In this document: in pieces, positions 37,025 to 48,340 of the stretch
Layout: each line of letters starts with the position of its first letter
Numbering within the stretch: position 1 is the first letter of the stretch
Origin: Basidiobolus meristosporus CBS 931.73
Taxonomy: Eukaryota; Basidiobolomycota; Basidiobolomycetes; Basidiobolales; Basidiobolaceae
Direction of reading: 5' to 3'
Length of the DNA stretch: 64,000 nucleotides
Assembly: GCA_002104905.1 (NCBI GenBank)
Contig: MCFE01000170.1
Location: 1-64,000 of the forward strand
Program-made: the position numbers and the translations under genes
The notes under the pieces: model-generated
What the model saw: the letters and a program-made list of their open reading frames with translations, nothing else
What the model was told of the DNA's origin: nothing
Databases searched by the model: none

Positions 37025-38386
37025 ATGATTGAGGAAATCGAGCACGATGCAGAATCGTCAGAGACACCGCTGCACCCGTACCAAGCAGGAATCCATTACC
37101 ACGCACCTATAACCCATTCCATCCCAAAGCTGAAAGATCCGGAGGATTATTACGCTTGCATTCAATGTGGGCTGACTTTTTCCTTTTTTCGCAAGAAGGT
37201 AAATACCTAAAAACGCACACAAACCTTTCGAGCCATTCCGTATTTACTTAACCCGTTTTCGTTCCGACCAATCTTTGGGGATGTAGTACCATTGCTATCA
37301 TTGCGGTAGGCTGCTGTGTGAGGAATTACTTTTCAAAATGCCTAGATTTAACCCCTTCTCATAGGGAACGTGCTTTGTCATTCGTGTACAAAAAACTCTC
37401 TTCCCTTACCGAAGTTCGGATACATTCAGTAAGTTGCCATTTTTGGGAGACCTATTCGAACTACGCATCTGGCTAATCAACTAAAAGGCCTGTCAGAGTG
37501 TGTGGATATTGTTCACGTCTTCTTGAGAGTACGTAACGTCACGACTTCTCTATTCTAAAGCTACATAGGCTAACGTGATTTCTGGTGAAAGTATCTTCCA
37601 TGGATAAACATAGCCTATCTCGACTATCTGTCAAAGCATTAAGGATGTATATCCATGCATATGACCTCCCTGCCGATAATATCATTGAAAAGGAAGATTT
37701 GGTGTCTTTGATATATGATAATCAACCTTTGTCTGAAGAGCGTGAAGTATACTTCCGTAACAATATTCCTGTTCCATCCCCACGACCTGTGCCTCGACAT
37801 TCGAGTAGGCAACGTGAGGAACTGTCAGAGCGGGACTTATACAACCTAGAATACATGCTAGCCCAACTGTACGGCTTTGACGACCTAAATCTGGGTGTAG
37901 ATGAATACTCGATCCCACCACCACAGCCACCGCCACCAGAGGTGCCGCAAGAGGTAAAGCCTCCATCGGTCCTCTCCCTCATTCGAGATAAAACGGATAT
38001 ATCGAAGCTGCCGATACAAATGTTAAAAGAGATTCTCTCGGACAATTGTGTCACATACTCGGGTGTGATTGAAAAGAGGGAGCTAGTGGACCGTGTTCAA
38101 AGATTAGTAGACAACTTTAAGGCGGAGATGTGTAAGTATTTCTGTGGAGCAACCAACATCCCGCCAGTGGCTAATCCTCCACATGTTATTAGCTGAATAT
38201 ACCCGCTCCGAGTCCGAGGATAGCCTTTGCCGTATTTGTTGTGATGCAACCATTAACTGTGTGATGTTAGAATGCGGCCACATGGCCACCTGTATGACAT
38301 GCGGAAAGCGACTCAAAGAATCCAAGAACGAATGCCCATTATGCCGGGAGCCCATCACCCGTTTAGTTCACGTTTTCCGTAGCTGA
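37025..38386 (+). CDS. FYVE-SAP-RING E3 ubiquitin ligase, RNF34/RFFL-like
   Basis: Predicted 343-aa E3 ligase resembling RNF34/rififylin (CARP family), endosome-linked ligases in animals. Exons: 37025-37198, 37287-37305 (only 19 nt), 37365-37428, 37488-37528, 37592-38131, 38193-38386; phases close exactly. An N-terminal FYVE-like zinc module has C45, C48, C61, C64, C69, C72 and a final pair in PVRVCGYC. It carries [15 protein letters not shown] but lacks the full basic R(R/K)HHCR patch. Two SAP-like helices follow ([31 protein letters not shown]), separated by a Pro-rich linker ([11 protein letters not shown]). The C3HC4 RING is at the C-terminus ([32 protein letters not shown]). Substrates are unknown. 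Confidence 0.88.
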
Positions 38387-39536
38387 AAGCCGACCATCCC
38401 CAATGCATACATTGGTGTCTCACCTGTCCATGGTTAGCGTAGTGTCCAGTCACGGATCTTCTCGAGACATCAACCATACCACTTTGCGAAGTAGCTAGTG
38501 CTTCACAGACAACACATCTTTGGCTGTTGCATTTAATGGAGCCTCGACCAGGTTCGTTCATATTTCGATCCATTTTAAAGTATAGCGTAGGGCCGATATT
38601 AAACGAATATTTATATACAACAATAAACCATTCCTTGACGGATCATCAATCTATTGTGTGGAAGCCATTCTGGGAAGTACTTTCCAATTGTGAGCTAACT
38701 CCATTTGTCACAGCCACCTACAACCTGGGGATACGTATTTTCACCAAGCACACTCTTCCACTAGCCATGCGTGCGGCACCGATGTTCGGGAGAACGCTCT
38801 GAATTTGCGAGTGCCGTCCGGTGGTTGAAAACTAGAAAAGCTTGGTTTCGAGTGGATCAAGGGTGCAATCCAATCAGTTAACCCATCACAGCACTTCGAA
38901 GATTTCTTGGGAACCATGGTGCGTGAAAGACCCTGTGTTGAGGCAAACACAAATGACGCAGCATGAGTGCTACCCAGGAATGCCAGCGGGTGCCACTGGT
39001 ATACGCTAAACTGCGCACAGCAAACAAACTCTGCTATAGGGCAGTGGGCACATCACAAATTCGGAGATCAAACAAACAACTAATTGGATACGCAGCATGG
39101 TTTGAATTCTCACAAGATGTCCATCATCTAATAAACCCAGCTCATTGACATTCGCTCAGTGAGGTTTCAGGTTGATGTATCCCTCTTCACCGCTAATGTC
39201 ATCATGATAAGAGGGTATGAGACAGTCCATTGGGATTGATGAGAAACCTCGTCATTGTCAGGTGGGGTTGAAACAGGCCTATTTGCTACCAATCAAGGGA
39301 ATGTTCATTCTTGGGAAGAATAAGCCAATACGAGTCACCCTGGAACGGGTGACTGTTCCTTGAAATTGAACAAATGAACCATCTCCTTTATTCAATACAC
39401 TACGAAGCATCGACGAGGATATGGCCCACGAGACTGACTATTTCAACACACAAATGGAGGGGTCTTCGGAAAAGCAAAAGCGTGCCAGCAAGTAATGGCT
39501 ACTGGGTGGGAAGAGCGAGGGGGATATTTTATGGCC
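38387..39536. other. intergenic; no gene seen
   Basis: 3' flanks of the FYVE-RING gene and of the small minus-strand gene. Frames 38527-38802 (+) and 38950-38741 (-) overlap each other and have no domain. CpG frequency is gene-island-like. Confidence 0.35.
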
Positions 39537-39872
39537 TCAGTTGACTCCAGCGGTCGAGTGCTTGGATTCAGAGGTTTTTGTGGGCCCACGCCGGGCTAGG
39601 AGCTGCTCGTCGCCGCAGAGAAACTCATCCATGGCGTGGTCGTACTCGTCATGCTCATGCGTGACGTACTTCGTTGAAGGCTTGCCAACCTGACTTTCCC
39701 TTTCCTTCTCCAGGCGCTCATAAAATACGGAGGTTTGCAGTTTGCGGGGGTTCTCGGAATCACACTCCCCATATCCGGTAGCAGAGAAGCGCGACGGGGA
39801 TACACTCAGGAGGCGAATTTGGGTGATCGGTCTCCCAACAAGAGAAGTTCTGAGGCTAACAATACAAGACAT
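39537..39872 (-). CDS. small protein with mitochondrial-type N-terminus
   Basis: A single-exon frame of 111 codons. The N-terminus is rich in Arg, Ser and hydrophobic residues without acidic residues for the first 33 positions (MSCIVSLRTSLVGRPITQIR), as in mitochondrial presequences. The rest is acidic and charged (VFYERLEKERESQVGKP; YVTHEHDEYDHAMDEFL). I do not recognise the family. The charge switch and the sensible Met start argue for a real nuclear-encoded mitochondrial protein, but a chance frame is not excluded. Confidence 0.5.
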   Translation of the reverse strand: MSCIVSLRTSLVGRPITQIRLLSVSPSRFSATGYGECDSENPRKLQTSVFYERLEKERESQVGKPSTKYVTHEHDEYDHAMDEFLCGDEQLLARRGPTKTSESKHSTAGVN

Positions 39873-42000
39873 CTTCGGAAATTCACAATATCGCCGTGAT
39901 CTCGATGCGGCTTCGCCGTTATATACTTTGGGTGCCCAGTGGCCATTGGCTGTGGCTCTCTAAACCCTCTGCTGTCACATGCTTTTCATCATCCAGCGAG
40001 GGTAGCTTATTCGCACTTCCAGGATGTAGATACGTCATCTACGCTATGCTTGCATGGTTTTTTATCCCAATGTTCAATGGTTAATCTTGCCAATTCTAAG
40101 CACTTGACTCCTCTGGTCTTTGTGTGTTAAATCCCCGTCTCGATCAGCTTGTCCCATTGTGCATGCTATTGCACAATGAGGATCTCGTTTCAACCCTTTT
40201 ACCTTTACCCTGGCCAGCCAATGGATCCCCGAGCAACTCAAGATTTACCTAGTGTTACGTCGATGTCGGCCAACGCTGATTGGTACCGAAACATGCCACA
40301 CTGAAACTCGCCGGTTATGGCGCAATCAGACCCTCAGCGGCTCCAGAAGCAAGCCAATGCATGAACAGAATCCACAATCTTCCTATTTCAAGAAATCAAT
40401 GAATTCTTTTGGGAAGGGCTAATGGGTGTTTCATGTGCGGAGTGGATTGCAGATTTGGCTTCCGCGTAATATGGCCCTCGACTGAATCGCTCCTAACGGG
40501 AAACCTGTACTCGGGTGAGACATCGGTCGAGGGAATGGGAACGCAGGCCACTCGGCATTCATGGTCAATGGGACGGGGTGCTCCCACATTCACGACGAAC
40601 GGCTAGAAAGAGACGTCGACAGTCATGAGGCGTCACCTGGAGTCCCATTTCAAGATGTAATCCCCTATTCGTATAAACGCTGTTCATGCTGAGCTCCATT
40701 TATGACCACAATGCTGTTGAAACATCCAAAGGTGGTTCCATTCTCTTGATAATTGGTTTCTCCTGTCCATAGACCGCTAGCTCCCAGCACTGAACTGCAC
40801 GCTTATCCGGATCAGGCCTGTATCACTCAGCCTCTTCAAGGGATTCCAGGTATAGCAACCGACGCTAATTTAGGTGGATGCGCATGGTGACCCATCCTAC
40901 TGATGCTCACTTTAAGTTTAGCTGATTTGGTGATCACCCATTGGTGGTAGGTACTCCACAAGATGGTGCGTATTGCCTTCGTTCTACGGGAGCTTCGTCT
41001 CAGCCTTGACGACCCCTGGCTAACGGATCAAATGATAACTAGTGGAGAATCTAACAATGTTGCTGCCGACTTGTGCTGTATGAGACTTGCAAGTATACAT
41101 GTATTGCTGCTGATGTTTAGTTGGTTTTCAGTGATCCACTGAGTACCTTTGATGCAGGCATCTAAATTTCATATATGGGCGATTATTGAAATATTGGCTT
41201 GCGTATTAAACACTGATTCATGGAGGTGCCACTCAATACCGCCTAATATGTCCCAGAAAACCCCATCTGGGATTCCCCGACTCCTATAGCAACTAGCAAA
41301 TCCGTGCTCGACGGTTTCTCGACCTAGGGTGGTAAATTGAATACCAGCTTTCACTCAGCCTTGGAAATTATTGTGAGCATCCATAATGCCATTTTGCGTA
41401 GCACAGGTGGGACTGCCAATTCCTAGGTTAATTATACTCGCTACCCCTTCGCTTGTGTAGCGCTCATTCCTCATGTCGAATCTTTCAATGGGAATTGGCT
41501 AGCGGAATCTGTGACCACTCCAGTATTTTTTGCCAGGGATTATTACCAAATGTCGCATTAGTTTTACCATTTCACAGAATGTTTGGTGAGAATAAACCCA
41601 CAGACCTACGCTAAAAGTCTTGGTTGGCTATGCATTAGCTTTGAAAGCCTTTGAGGGGCTTGGGCCTTTATTCTTACTCAGCATTGCCTCATCTATGATA
41701 TATCGGAGGTGGAATTCTTCTATCGAGGTAAACTGATAGAAGACTCCTAAGCTGTGCGAGCAGAATTTGTAATCAATTATTGCGATGGTTTCAGGCTCAT
41801 CCCACATAAAATCATCTGCCTACGCTCGATGTTGCACAGCAGCTTTTGATATATCAGGCTTAATCTTTGGCAAATTCAATGTCAATAAATCTGGCGCTAG
41901 ATTCAATTCAGATGCAATTAATTAGTCCAAAAGCTAAATATCAATGTAGCAGGGCCTAATATTTGGCCAATGTCTTTGATATTTAATCCGGACTTGTGAC
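39873..42000. other. gene-free edge of second gene island
   Basis: No supported gene. Contains CpG throughout and short overlapping frames at 39742-40130 and 40396-40606. CpG falls away at about 41,990, where the large transposon block begins. Confidence 0.4.
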
Positions 42001-42589
42001 AATAGTGGAAGGTCTTTTCATCATCATTATCATCTGGAGAGGTTGGATGAATGAAATATTTACAAGGCAGTCCATATAGTTCAAGCTGCACATTTCTTTA
42101 ATGACCTTCTGAAATATACTCCAGCATTGAGTCTTGCTGAGATCTACTCAATGGCAGCTGTCATGCTTTTACATATCAAGTTGCTGCTTTGACCAGTTAT
42201 TAGACACCTGTTTGAAGATTTCTGCTCTGCTGATTCAACAGCCATGCTCTATACCAGGTTATCATGCTCAGACTATGAGGTGCTACTGAACACCATCACA
42301 TGCATCAACAAAAGAGCAGTTGGTCAACAGCTTTCTTTGGTACTCAGTTCAAAAGTAAGGCTAGGTTTGGAAAAAGCAATGCCAATAGGTTGACCCACAA
42401 AGATCATAATGATCACTCCTCAGGCTCATAAACAGGTACACAAGTAGTGACACTCAATGCTACCAGCTCTCTATGGCTTCCATCAAAACTCATCATTCAA
42501 AGAGTAACTCTGCCATAAATACCCTTTGCTCATAACCTTGGCACAAACTGTGCAGTTTTATGTCATACTTAATCTAATTGTTCCCATAA
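42001..42589. other. transposon-block edge, type unclear
   Basis: CpG-free sequence with no open frame. Composition matches the repeats to its right; probably decayed transposon DNA. Confidence 0.35.
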
Positions 42590-43460
42590 GTTATGGTCCT
42601 CAGTCAGCACTACAAGGTCAGCACTACAAGGTCAGCACCTCATCTGTCAGTTTTTGCAATAAACCCTTGCAATATTCAAGTATATTTTTTTGAGCATTAC
42701 ACTTGAAAAAGTGATGCAACAACTTACTGTGCCTGTTGCTGTTCCAAAACTCAACTGTAAGCATCATGACAATTCTTGGATTTTTTGACATTATTGCTTT
42801 GCCAGTCAGTGGGAACTCCACTTTGCCTACAATTGCAGATATGGAGGCTGTGGTAGGTAAAGTGCCTTTTTTGGCAAACTTGTCTAGCTCACTCCCTATA
42901 GGAATTATTGTGACAATACAATCAAATGGTTGTTACAAGTTTAAAATACCATGACTAGGAGGTATTGTTCCCATTAGGACACTGTGCAAAGATTGTTGAA
43001 AAAAATTGCATCCCAAAGTTCAAAAGAACTTTGACAAAACTTTCCATTACAACAGTAAACATGTGGCTTTAATTGGTTTTCTGCCAATTCTCTCACTTTC
43101 TGATCCCAGACACTCACTCACCTCCTGCATTTGTGCATATTGATTGACTATTGCCTCACTTTCACATTCCCTACTTCCTGACTCAACTAATTTTCTTACT
43201 TTTGATGCATACAATTTGGTTTATTTCTGTTGAAGCTTCAGTTGTTACTCCATTGCCAATTGTACCAACTTATACAAGTCACTATACTCAATAATAACAT
43301 TAAGCCTAACCCCATATTTAACAAGTAACCACATTAAAATTCACCACTTGGTTAGTATTGCTGCCATAGCACCATTTTTCCATGACTTGGTGGGAACACT
43401 ACAGTTTCATGCTATTTTTCATTCACTGGTTCCCATACATCCTAGTCTTCAGACAGCATT
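42590..43460 (-). mobile_element. CACTA-family accessory-ORF fragment, copy 1
   Basis: Homologous in order to 51190-51690 (same strand) and to the plus-strand copy at 49200-49800. Shared words include GACACTGTGCA, a TTGATTGACTATTGCCTC-like block and the CACTGGTTCCCA box. Several stops interrupt the frame. It is part of the same transposon family as the transposase fragments around it. Confidence 0.65.
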
Positions 43461-43489
43461 GTCAAGTAAGTTTTTAGCTGCTAAATGAT

Positions 43490-45150
43490 ACCAAATAGCT
43501 CAATATTTCAACAGTGGCATGGCATTGTTGAAGTCTTAGTGTGCTCCACCGTTATATGAGTGGATCTAACTGGCCAGTACATCCTATTGCCTTTTATGGC
43601 AAAAAACTTGATGGTATTTTGAAGGCCACTTTGCAATCCTCTGACAGCATTATCACAGCAGTATGGTAGCCTACAGCTAGTTCTGTATTGTGCTACCATA
43701 CCAATTTACTAAATGGTATTTCCTTTTTCTACCTCCCCTTGTGTAATTCATATATTCCACTGTAGTATCACCCCTCTTTATTTGCTTACCCACTACTACC
43801 TTGGGTATTCCACATATGGTTTGAATCAAAAAATACTATGGCCTCCTGCTTCCTAACCTCTACAAACATGCACACCTGCTACAATCAACATACTTCTATC
43901 ACCTCAACCTTACAGCTTTTAGTGTGATACTTGCAAAGTTGCCATATACCTTGTATTACTGCTGACATATACATCTTGCAAACAAATGATTGGTTGTTGC
44001 CACTTCTGCCATGAATACCTCCTGAATATCTGCAAAGAGCTTCTTGGCATTTAGGCAATATATTCCTTCTCCCTGCTGGATTCTAGTCCCCCTTATAGGT
44101 GCATACTGGCTCTTGTATGTGTGAATTCCATATTGAATGCTGTATAAATTGCTGTAAGAGTCTTGGAGATATTGGAAGTGATTGGGAGAATAAGTAGATT
44201 ATGTGGTTTTCACTTAATGATTTATTGAATGTAAGAGTAGTGTTTATACTTTTATATGATCTTGGCGTAACAAACACATAGAATAGCCTAAGGAAGGTCC
44301 CAAGAACATGTGTGCAAAGTTTGGGGCTGTTTGGACAACTTTGAGAATTCTCATATTCAGGGTACCTGGTATTTTGGTGAAAATATTCTAAGTAAATCCC
44401 AACAAGGAATATGGTCAGTTTTCTCTAGGATTTGAAGGTAAAGATCAAAGTGACTAAGTTGGGTGAATATTTAGGTGGAAATTACAAATTTTTACAACAT
44501 AAGTTGGCTTGTGACCAAGAGAAATTCAGCATACCTTGGTAGAGTCTTCCTAATAAAAATTAGTCACTTGTTGCACCCAACCAACTTTGCATTACTTAAC
44601 TGATTATCTATGCATTGGGGCTGCTTAGCTTCTTAATGCCATAAGCATAGGTGTCTCCATGTACACATCTGTCCTCAGTATTTCCAACTCTTCCTGGCTG
44701 TCCTCCATGTGCTAACTCATCATATCCATGATGGACTTGAAGGTAATATTCTTGATGAGATTGGGATATGGTAGTACCTGCAACTTGACTTGTCTCTCTA
44801 TCTCCCCACACATCTGCTCCATAGAAAACTCCCAAAAGGTGAAGCAAGGTCCAATATTCTCTACACACCAAGCATAATGGAGTAGCAAATGGATACAGTA
44901 GTGGCAGAGATCTATGCATTCCACTTTATGTTTGTAGTATAGCTGCTCAATTCCCATCACAAACTCTTTGCACAAAGCTGTAGATGCATCAGATTGGCAT
45001 TGGTGATCCACTTCTGGATAAATATTTCTACAATGTTCACATATGACTCCCAATGCTTCCAGTGTACTCTTAGTAGAAATGGCTTCAGAAGGCCACTTGA
45101 ATAAATACTTATCCAGCTCATTCAGTCCTTGCACTTTTATTGTTGCATAT
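43490..45150 (-). pseudogene. CACTA/tnp2-type transposase C-terminal part, copy 1
   Basis: The minus-strand frame 45134-44712 encodes LKWPSEAI-type sequence running into HLLLHYAWCVENIGPCFTFW and then EQMCGEIERQVKLQVLPYPN. That matches the C-terminal region of CACTA (En/Spm, tnp2-like) transposases, where a GPxW..W.FPxERxCG block is typical. The order continues to about 43490 and mirrors the plus-strand copy at 54700-56080. A family A LTR interrupts it at 44150-44499. Frameshifted and inactive. Confidence 0.75.
44150..44499 (-). mobile_element. solo LTR, family A, inserted in CACTA copy
   Basis: A 350-bp LTR begins TGCTGTAAGAG and ends TTTTTACAACA. Flanks TAAAT and TAAGT match at 4 of 5 positions. 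Sequence on either side continues the transposase fragment, and the uninterrupted equivalent is visible near 55390-55420, so this LTR landed after the DNA transposon copy. Confidence 0.85.
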
Positions 45151-45171
45151 GCTTATGAATGCTGATTGGAG

Positions 45172-45749
45172 CCGGTGTGGTAGGGTAAACATACCTCCCA
45201 CAGACAAGTTTATTCATATAGTCATTATGATATACTTATCCATATTTTATCTTATCAGTATTATCCCATTCTTCTTTTGCCCATATTATCAGTATTATCC
45301 TCATATGATGTTTACCCTGATTAGTTATTAGCATTAGTTATCCCAGATGTTATTCAGCTTTGTGATCAGTAGATGTATCTATATAAGGCAAGTACCCGCG
45401 TCAGTACCCGTGACACATGACCTAGGTCTGTGTTACCATCTCTACCATTTCAATACCATATATGGTATTTCTATGTTGCACAGGTTTCAGACTACTGATT
45501 CCTGATTGGTTGAGAGTGCTGTGCCTTTTAGAACCTTCCAGGACATTCTTGGCATATTTTTAGCTCATAGTGATGTCATCAAGAATTCCACTGATACCTA
45601 GAATCTTCTAGAACCTTGTCATTAGTAATCACTTGGCAATCAGGAAAAGTATTTAAGGGAAAGCAATCCCTCATCAATAAATCATCCCTTCTATCAGTAA
45701 CACTTCTACCTTATTGATTAGCAGTTGATCACTGCACCTGCCTTCAACA
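45172..45749 (+). mobile_element. LTR, family X, plus orientation
   Basis: Starts near TGTGGTAGGGTAAACATACC and ends near CCTTCAACA. It shares a long collinear match with the LTR at 62752-63555 (CATACCTCCCAC, AAGTTTATTCATATAG, GTGACACATGACCTAG, CAATAAATCATC). A TATA-like AGTATTTAAGGG lies at about 45649. No target duplication was found; the ends are approximate. Confidence 0.7.
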
Positions 45750-45929
45750 GTACATCTCAGACCTGCCATCAAGGAGCTTTTCAGGGTAGTGCACAAGACA
45801 CACAGAGGCCTTTGGAGACACTTGGAGCACCTAGGAAGCTAGAGAAGCAGGAGCTTTTACCATAGTGACATATTGACAAAGACACCAGCAGTTTAGACAC
45901 AGAGGTTATTGCACCCATCAGACACCTCA

Positions 45930-46140
45930 CACACCTTGAGTTGTGTAGCTTCTCCCAGGAGTACCTCTACACCACCACACCGGTGAGAAGTACTTAGGGT
46001 AGCAGATACTCTGTAAAATCTTGCCAAACCTTTCAAATTTCTCCAGTATCTCAAAGGGCTCATTTAGCTTGAAATGCCCCATGCACAACTTGGTCATCAG
46101 TATTGGGATATTGCTGAAAAGCAAATGCATTGCTCACAGC
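45930..46140 (-). mobile_element. CACTA-family fragment
   Basis: Matches 54570-54715 (opposite strand) and 61320-61480 (same strand), including AATTTCTCCAGTA and TGAAATGCCCCATG. It is a piece of the transposase region cut off by the flanking LTRs. Confidence 0.6.
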
Positions 46141-46142
46141 AG

Positions 46143-47170
46143 TGTAGTGGGGTGACAGTGACACCTACCAACAGATGTGCTCATTCCCATATTTTCTACT
46201 TCCCTATATCTGTACTACACTTATTTTAGTTTATCCCATTTGTCTTACCTGATCAGTACTATCCCATAGGCCGGTTGACTATCACACCTGCTTACCATAT
46301 TGCATAAGTTATCCCTCACTTTATGTAAGATTACTAGCTAAAAGCACTTCTATATTAGGCAAGTACCTGCGCCAGTACCCGTGACACATGATCAACCCAT
46401 GTCACCATCCCTGCCATCTACATACCATATATGGTACCCCTATGTTACACAGGTTTCATAATACTGATTCCTGATTGGTTGGATGTGCTGTGCCTCTTAG
46501 AACATTCTGGCACCTACTTAGAATACTCTTAGCTCATTCTGATGTCATTAAGATTTCTATTGATCTCTGGAACCTTCTGGAACACCATGATTAGTATCAC
46601 TTAGCCAGTGAGAAAAGTATATAAGGGAGGCAATCCCTCAACAATAAATCATCATCCCTTTTATCAATATACCAACTTGTTGATTAGTGTAATCACTGCT
46701 ACCTGAACTTCCAACCCCAGACCACAGGACACTCCCAGGAAACTGCACTGACAGCCAACTGACCCTGGAGGCACTACTTGTGAGGAATGCTCAGAGTAGG
46801 TATCTTTTATTATATTTGATTCTTTCCCAAGTTTGTTCTTGTACAGGCAAAGATACTTTTCTGTCTTTGTAACTGTTGACCACAGCTGCATTCTTATCAA
46901 GTCCCTGCTGGTGGAGTTTACAGTTGTGTTGATTTTGGAAACTTTAGTACATTGTCATCTCAAAGGACGCTGAACCCAGCACATACTTTTGTTAAGATGC
47001 CAACTAAGTGGGGGATTGTAGCTCAATAGTTTTCCCTTGACAAGCTTGTGGCTTTATTCCCCATCACATTAGATTAAAGACAGAACCCAAGTATACCTAG
47101 CAAGCTCTTGCCAGTAGTTATTGCACCCAGTGAGCACCCCACACCCAAAACAGTTGAGAAGTGTTGGACT
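46143..47170 (+). mobile_element. LTR family X copy plus leader
   Basis: Nearly identical over about 1 kb to 56139-57180. It includes TATATAAGGGAGGCAATCCC near 46619 (TATA box and start region) and CAATAAATCATCATCCC. The LTR part probably ends near 46728; the rest is internal leader. Near 47000 a purine tract AAGTGGGGGA is followed by TTGTAGCTC, which looks like a polypurine tract and the start of a truncated 3' LTR. Confidence 0.65.
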
Positions 47171-48340
47171 TATACACCACCACAGTGGTAAGCTTTTGCT
47201 CCAACAGATACCCTCTATCTTAAGTATCTCCGGTTTCCAATTAATTTCATCATCTGGTCAATGGTTTATAGCTTGCCAACCTTGCTGCAATTGCATGCTG
47301 ACCTCTGTATGCTCTCCCTGCAGAAAGATGATGTTCCTAGTGTTGGTGTTTTGGTAATTACAATGTGAGAGAGATATGGAGTAAATGTCAAGGATCTCAC
47401 ACATTCAACAGCAATACTGTCTATTGTGTCCAGAAAAGCTGGCAATCTTGCTGATGGCTAGGGTATCTCCAATGCAGATAATAATATGCACTTTGACATG
47501 ATGGCCATTTACTGCTATCCTGCTGGAAAGCATACAAAATTGATCCGGCAATGGATACAGGTAGCCATCCAGGTAGGATGGTGATTTAGGCATAGATGCC
47601 AGTGAGACTACCATCAGATTCCTGCTCTCATACTGTAGAATAGGCAGCAGATTCAGGTTGATGAGAATCAGTGGCCAGCAGGAATTGCTGGTAGAGTACT
47701 TGTTAAACAGGAGTCCATCAAGTGCCAAGGCAAAGGCATGGTCATACATACCTTCAAAGTAGCCCTTGCTTCTTAGCTGTATGAAATGTTTGTTATCAAA
47801 TATATTGGATATGTTTGCACTTGACTGATACCAAGTGTGGTACTCTATTGCTTCACAATTCTTGTTGGACTGCATAAGCTTCTTTAGACAGGGTATTGCC
47901 AGAATATATCTGGAGTGGGAACAATATTTTTTCTCAATGGTGGTGGTTTCCAGACAAGTTGGACACCTTGCAATGGTGGCACTGTCTGATGTGAATGCCA
48001 TGCAACTATTATCACATGCTGGTATCAGGATGGTCTCTGGGGCATATTTTGCCAGCTGCATAATGATTATTCACTTAAACCTTGTACATGGCAGGTTGCA
48101 TCCCAGGATGATTTTAGCAAGAAGTAGAAGTAAATCCTCAAAGCTCCCATTGCTTATATCAGAGGAAATGCGCCTCTTCTCTAGCCACACCATCACATCA
48201 TTCACCAGTAGAAGGATCACTGGGCTCACTTGACTCCATAAAGTATCCTCAGCATTTTTTCTATGGGTGTTGTCTCACTGCCTAATGAGATTTTGCTGGG
48301 CTCATGCAGGGTTCAGTTGTTAGGGCAGATAGGCTCACAA
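47171..48340 (-). pseudogene. CACTA/tnp2-type transposase core, copy 1
   Basis: The minus-strand frame 48061-47405 (218 codons) contains the family core. It has a C-x2-C pair (ARCPTCLE), YDHAFALALDGLLFNKYS, NSCWPLILINLNLLPILQYE, PSYLDGYLYPLPDQF and a closing ISKIASFSGH. That is the order seen in the tnp2 transposase domain of CACTA/En-Spm elements (D-x-F-A-L-A-L..DG, WP..L..INLNLPP, GH). Upstream (48240-48063) the N-terminal reading continues but a stop at about 48075 breaks it. It is the best preserved transposase core in the window; it lacks its C-terminus, which here is separated by LTR insertions. Confidence 0.82.

Noticed and set aside
37287-37363. Longer exon 2 of the FYVE-RING gene ([12 protein letters not shown])
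   Set aside because: It ends in a stop and breaks the Cys spacing; the 19-nt exon restores the zinc module.
44608-44919. 103-codon minus frame over the transposase fragment
   Set aside because: It is out of register with the transposase C-terminal reading and is a shadow frame.
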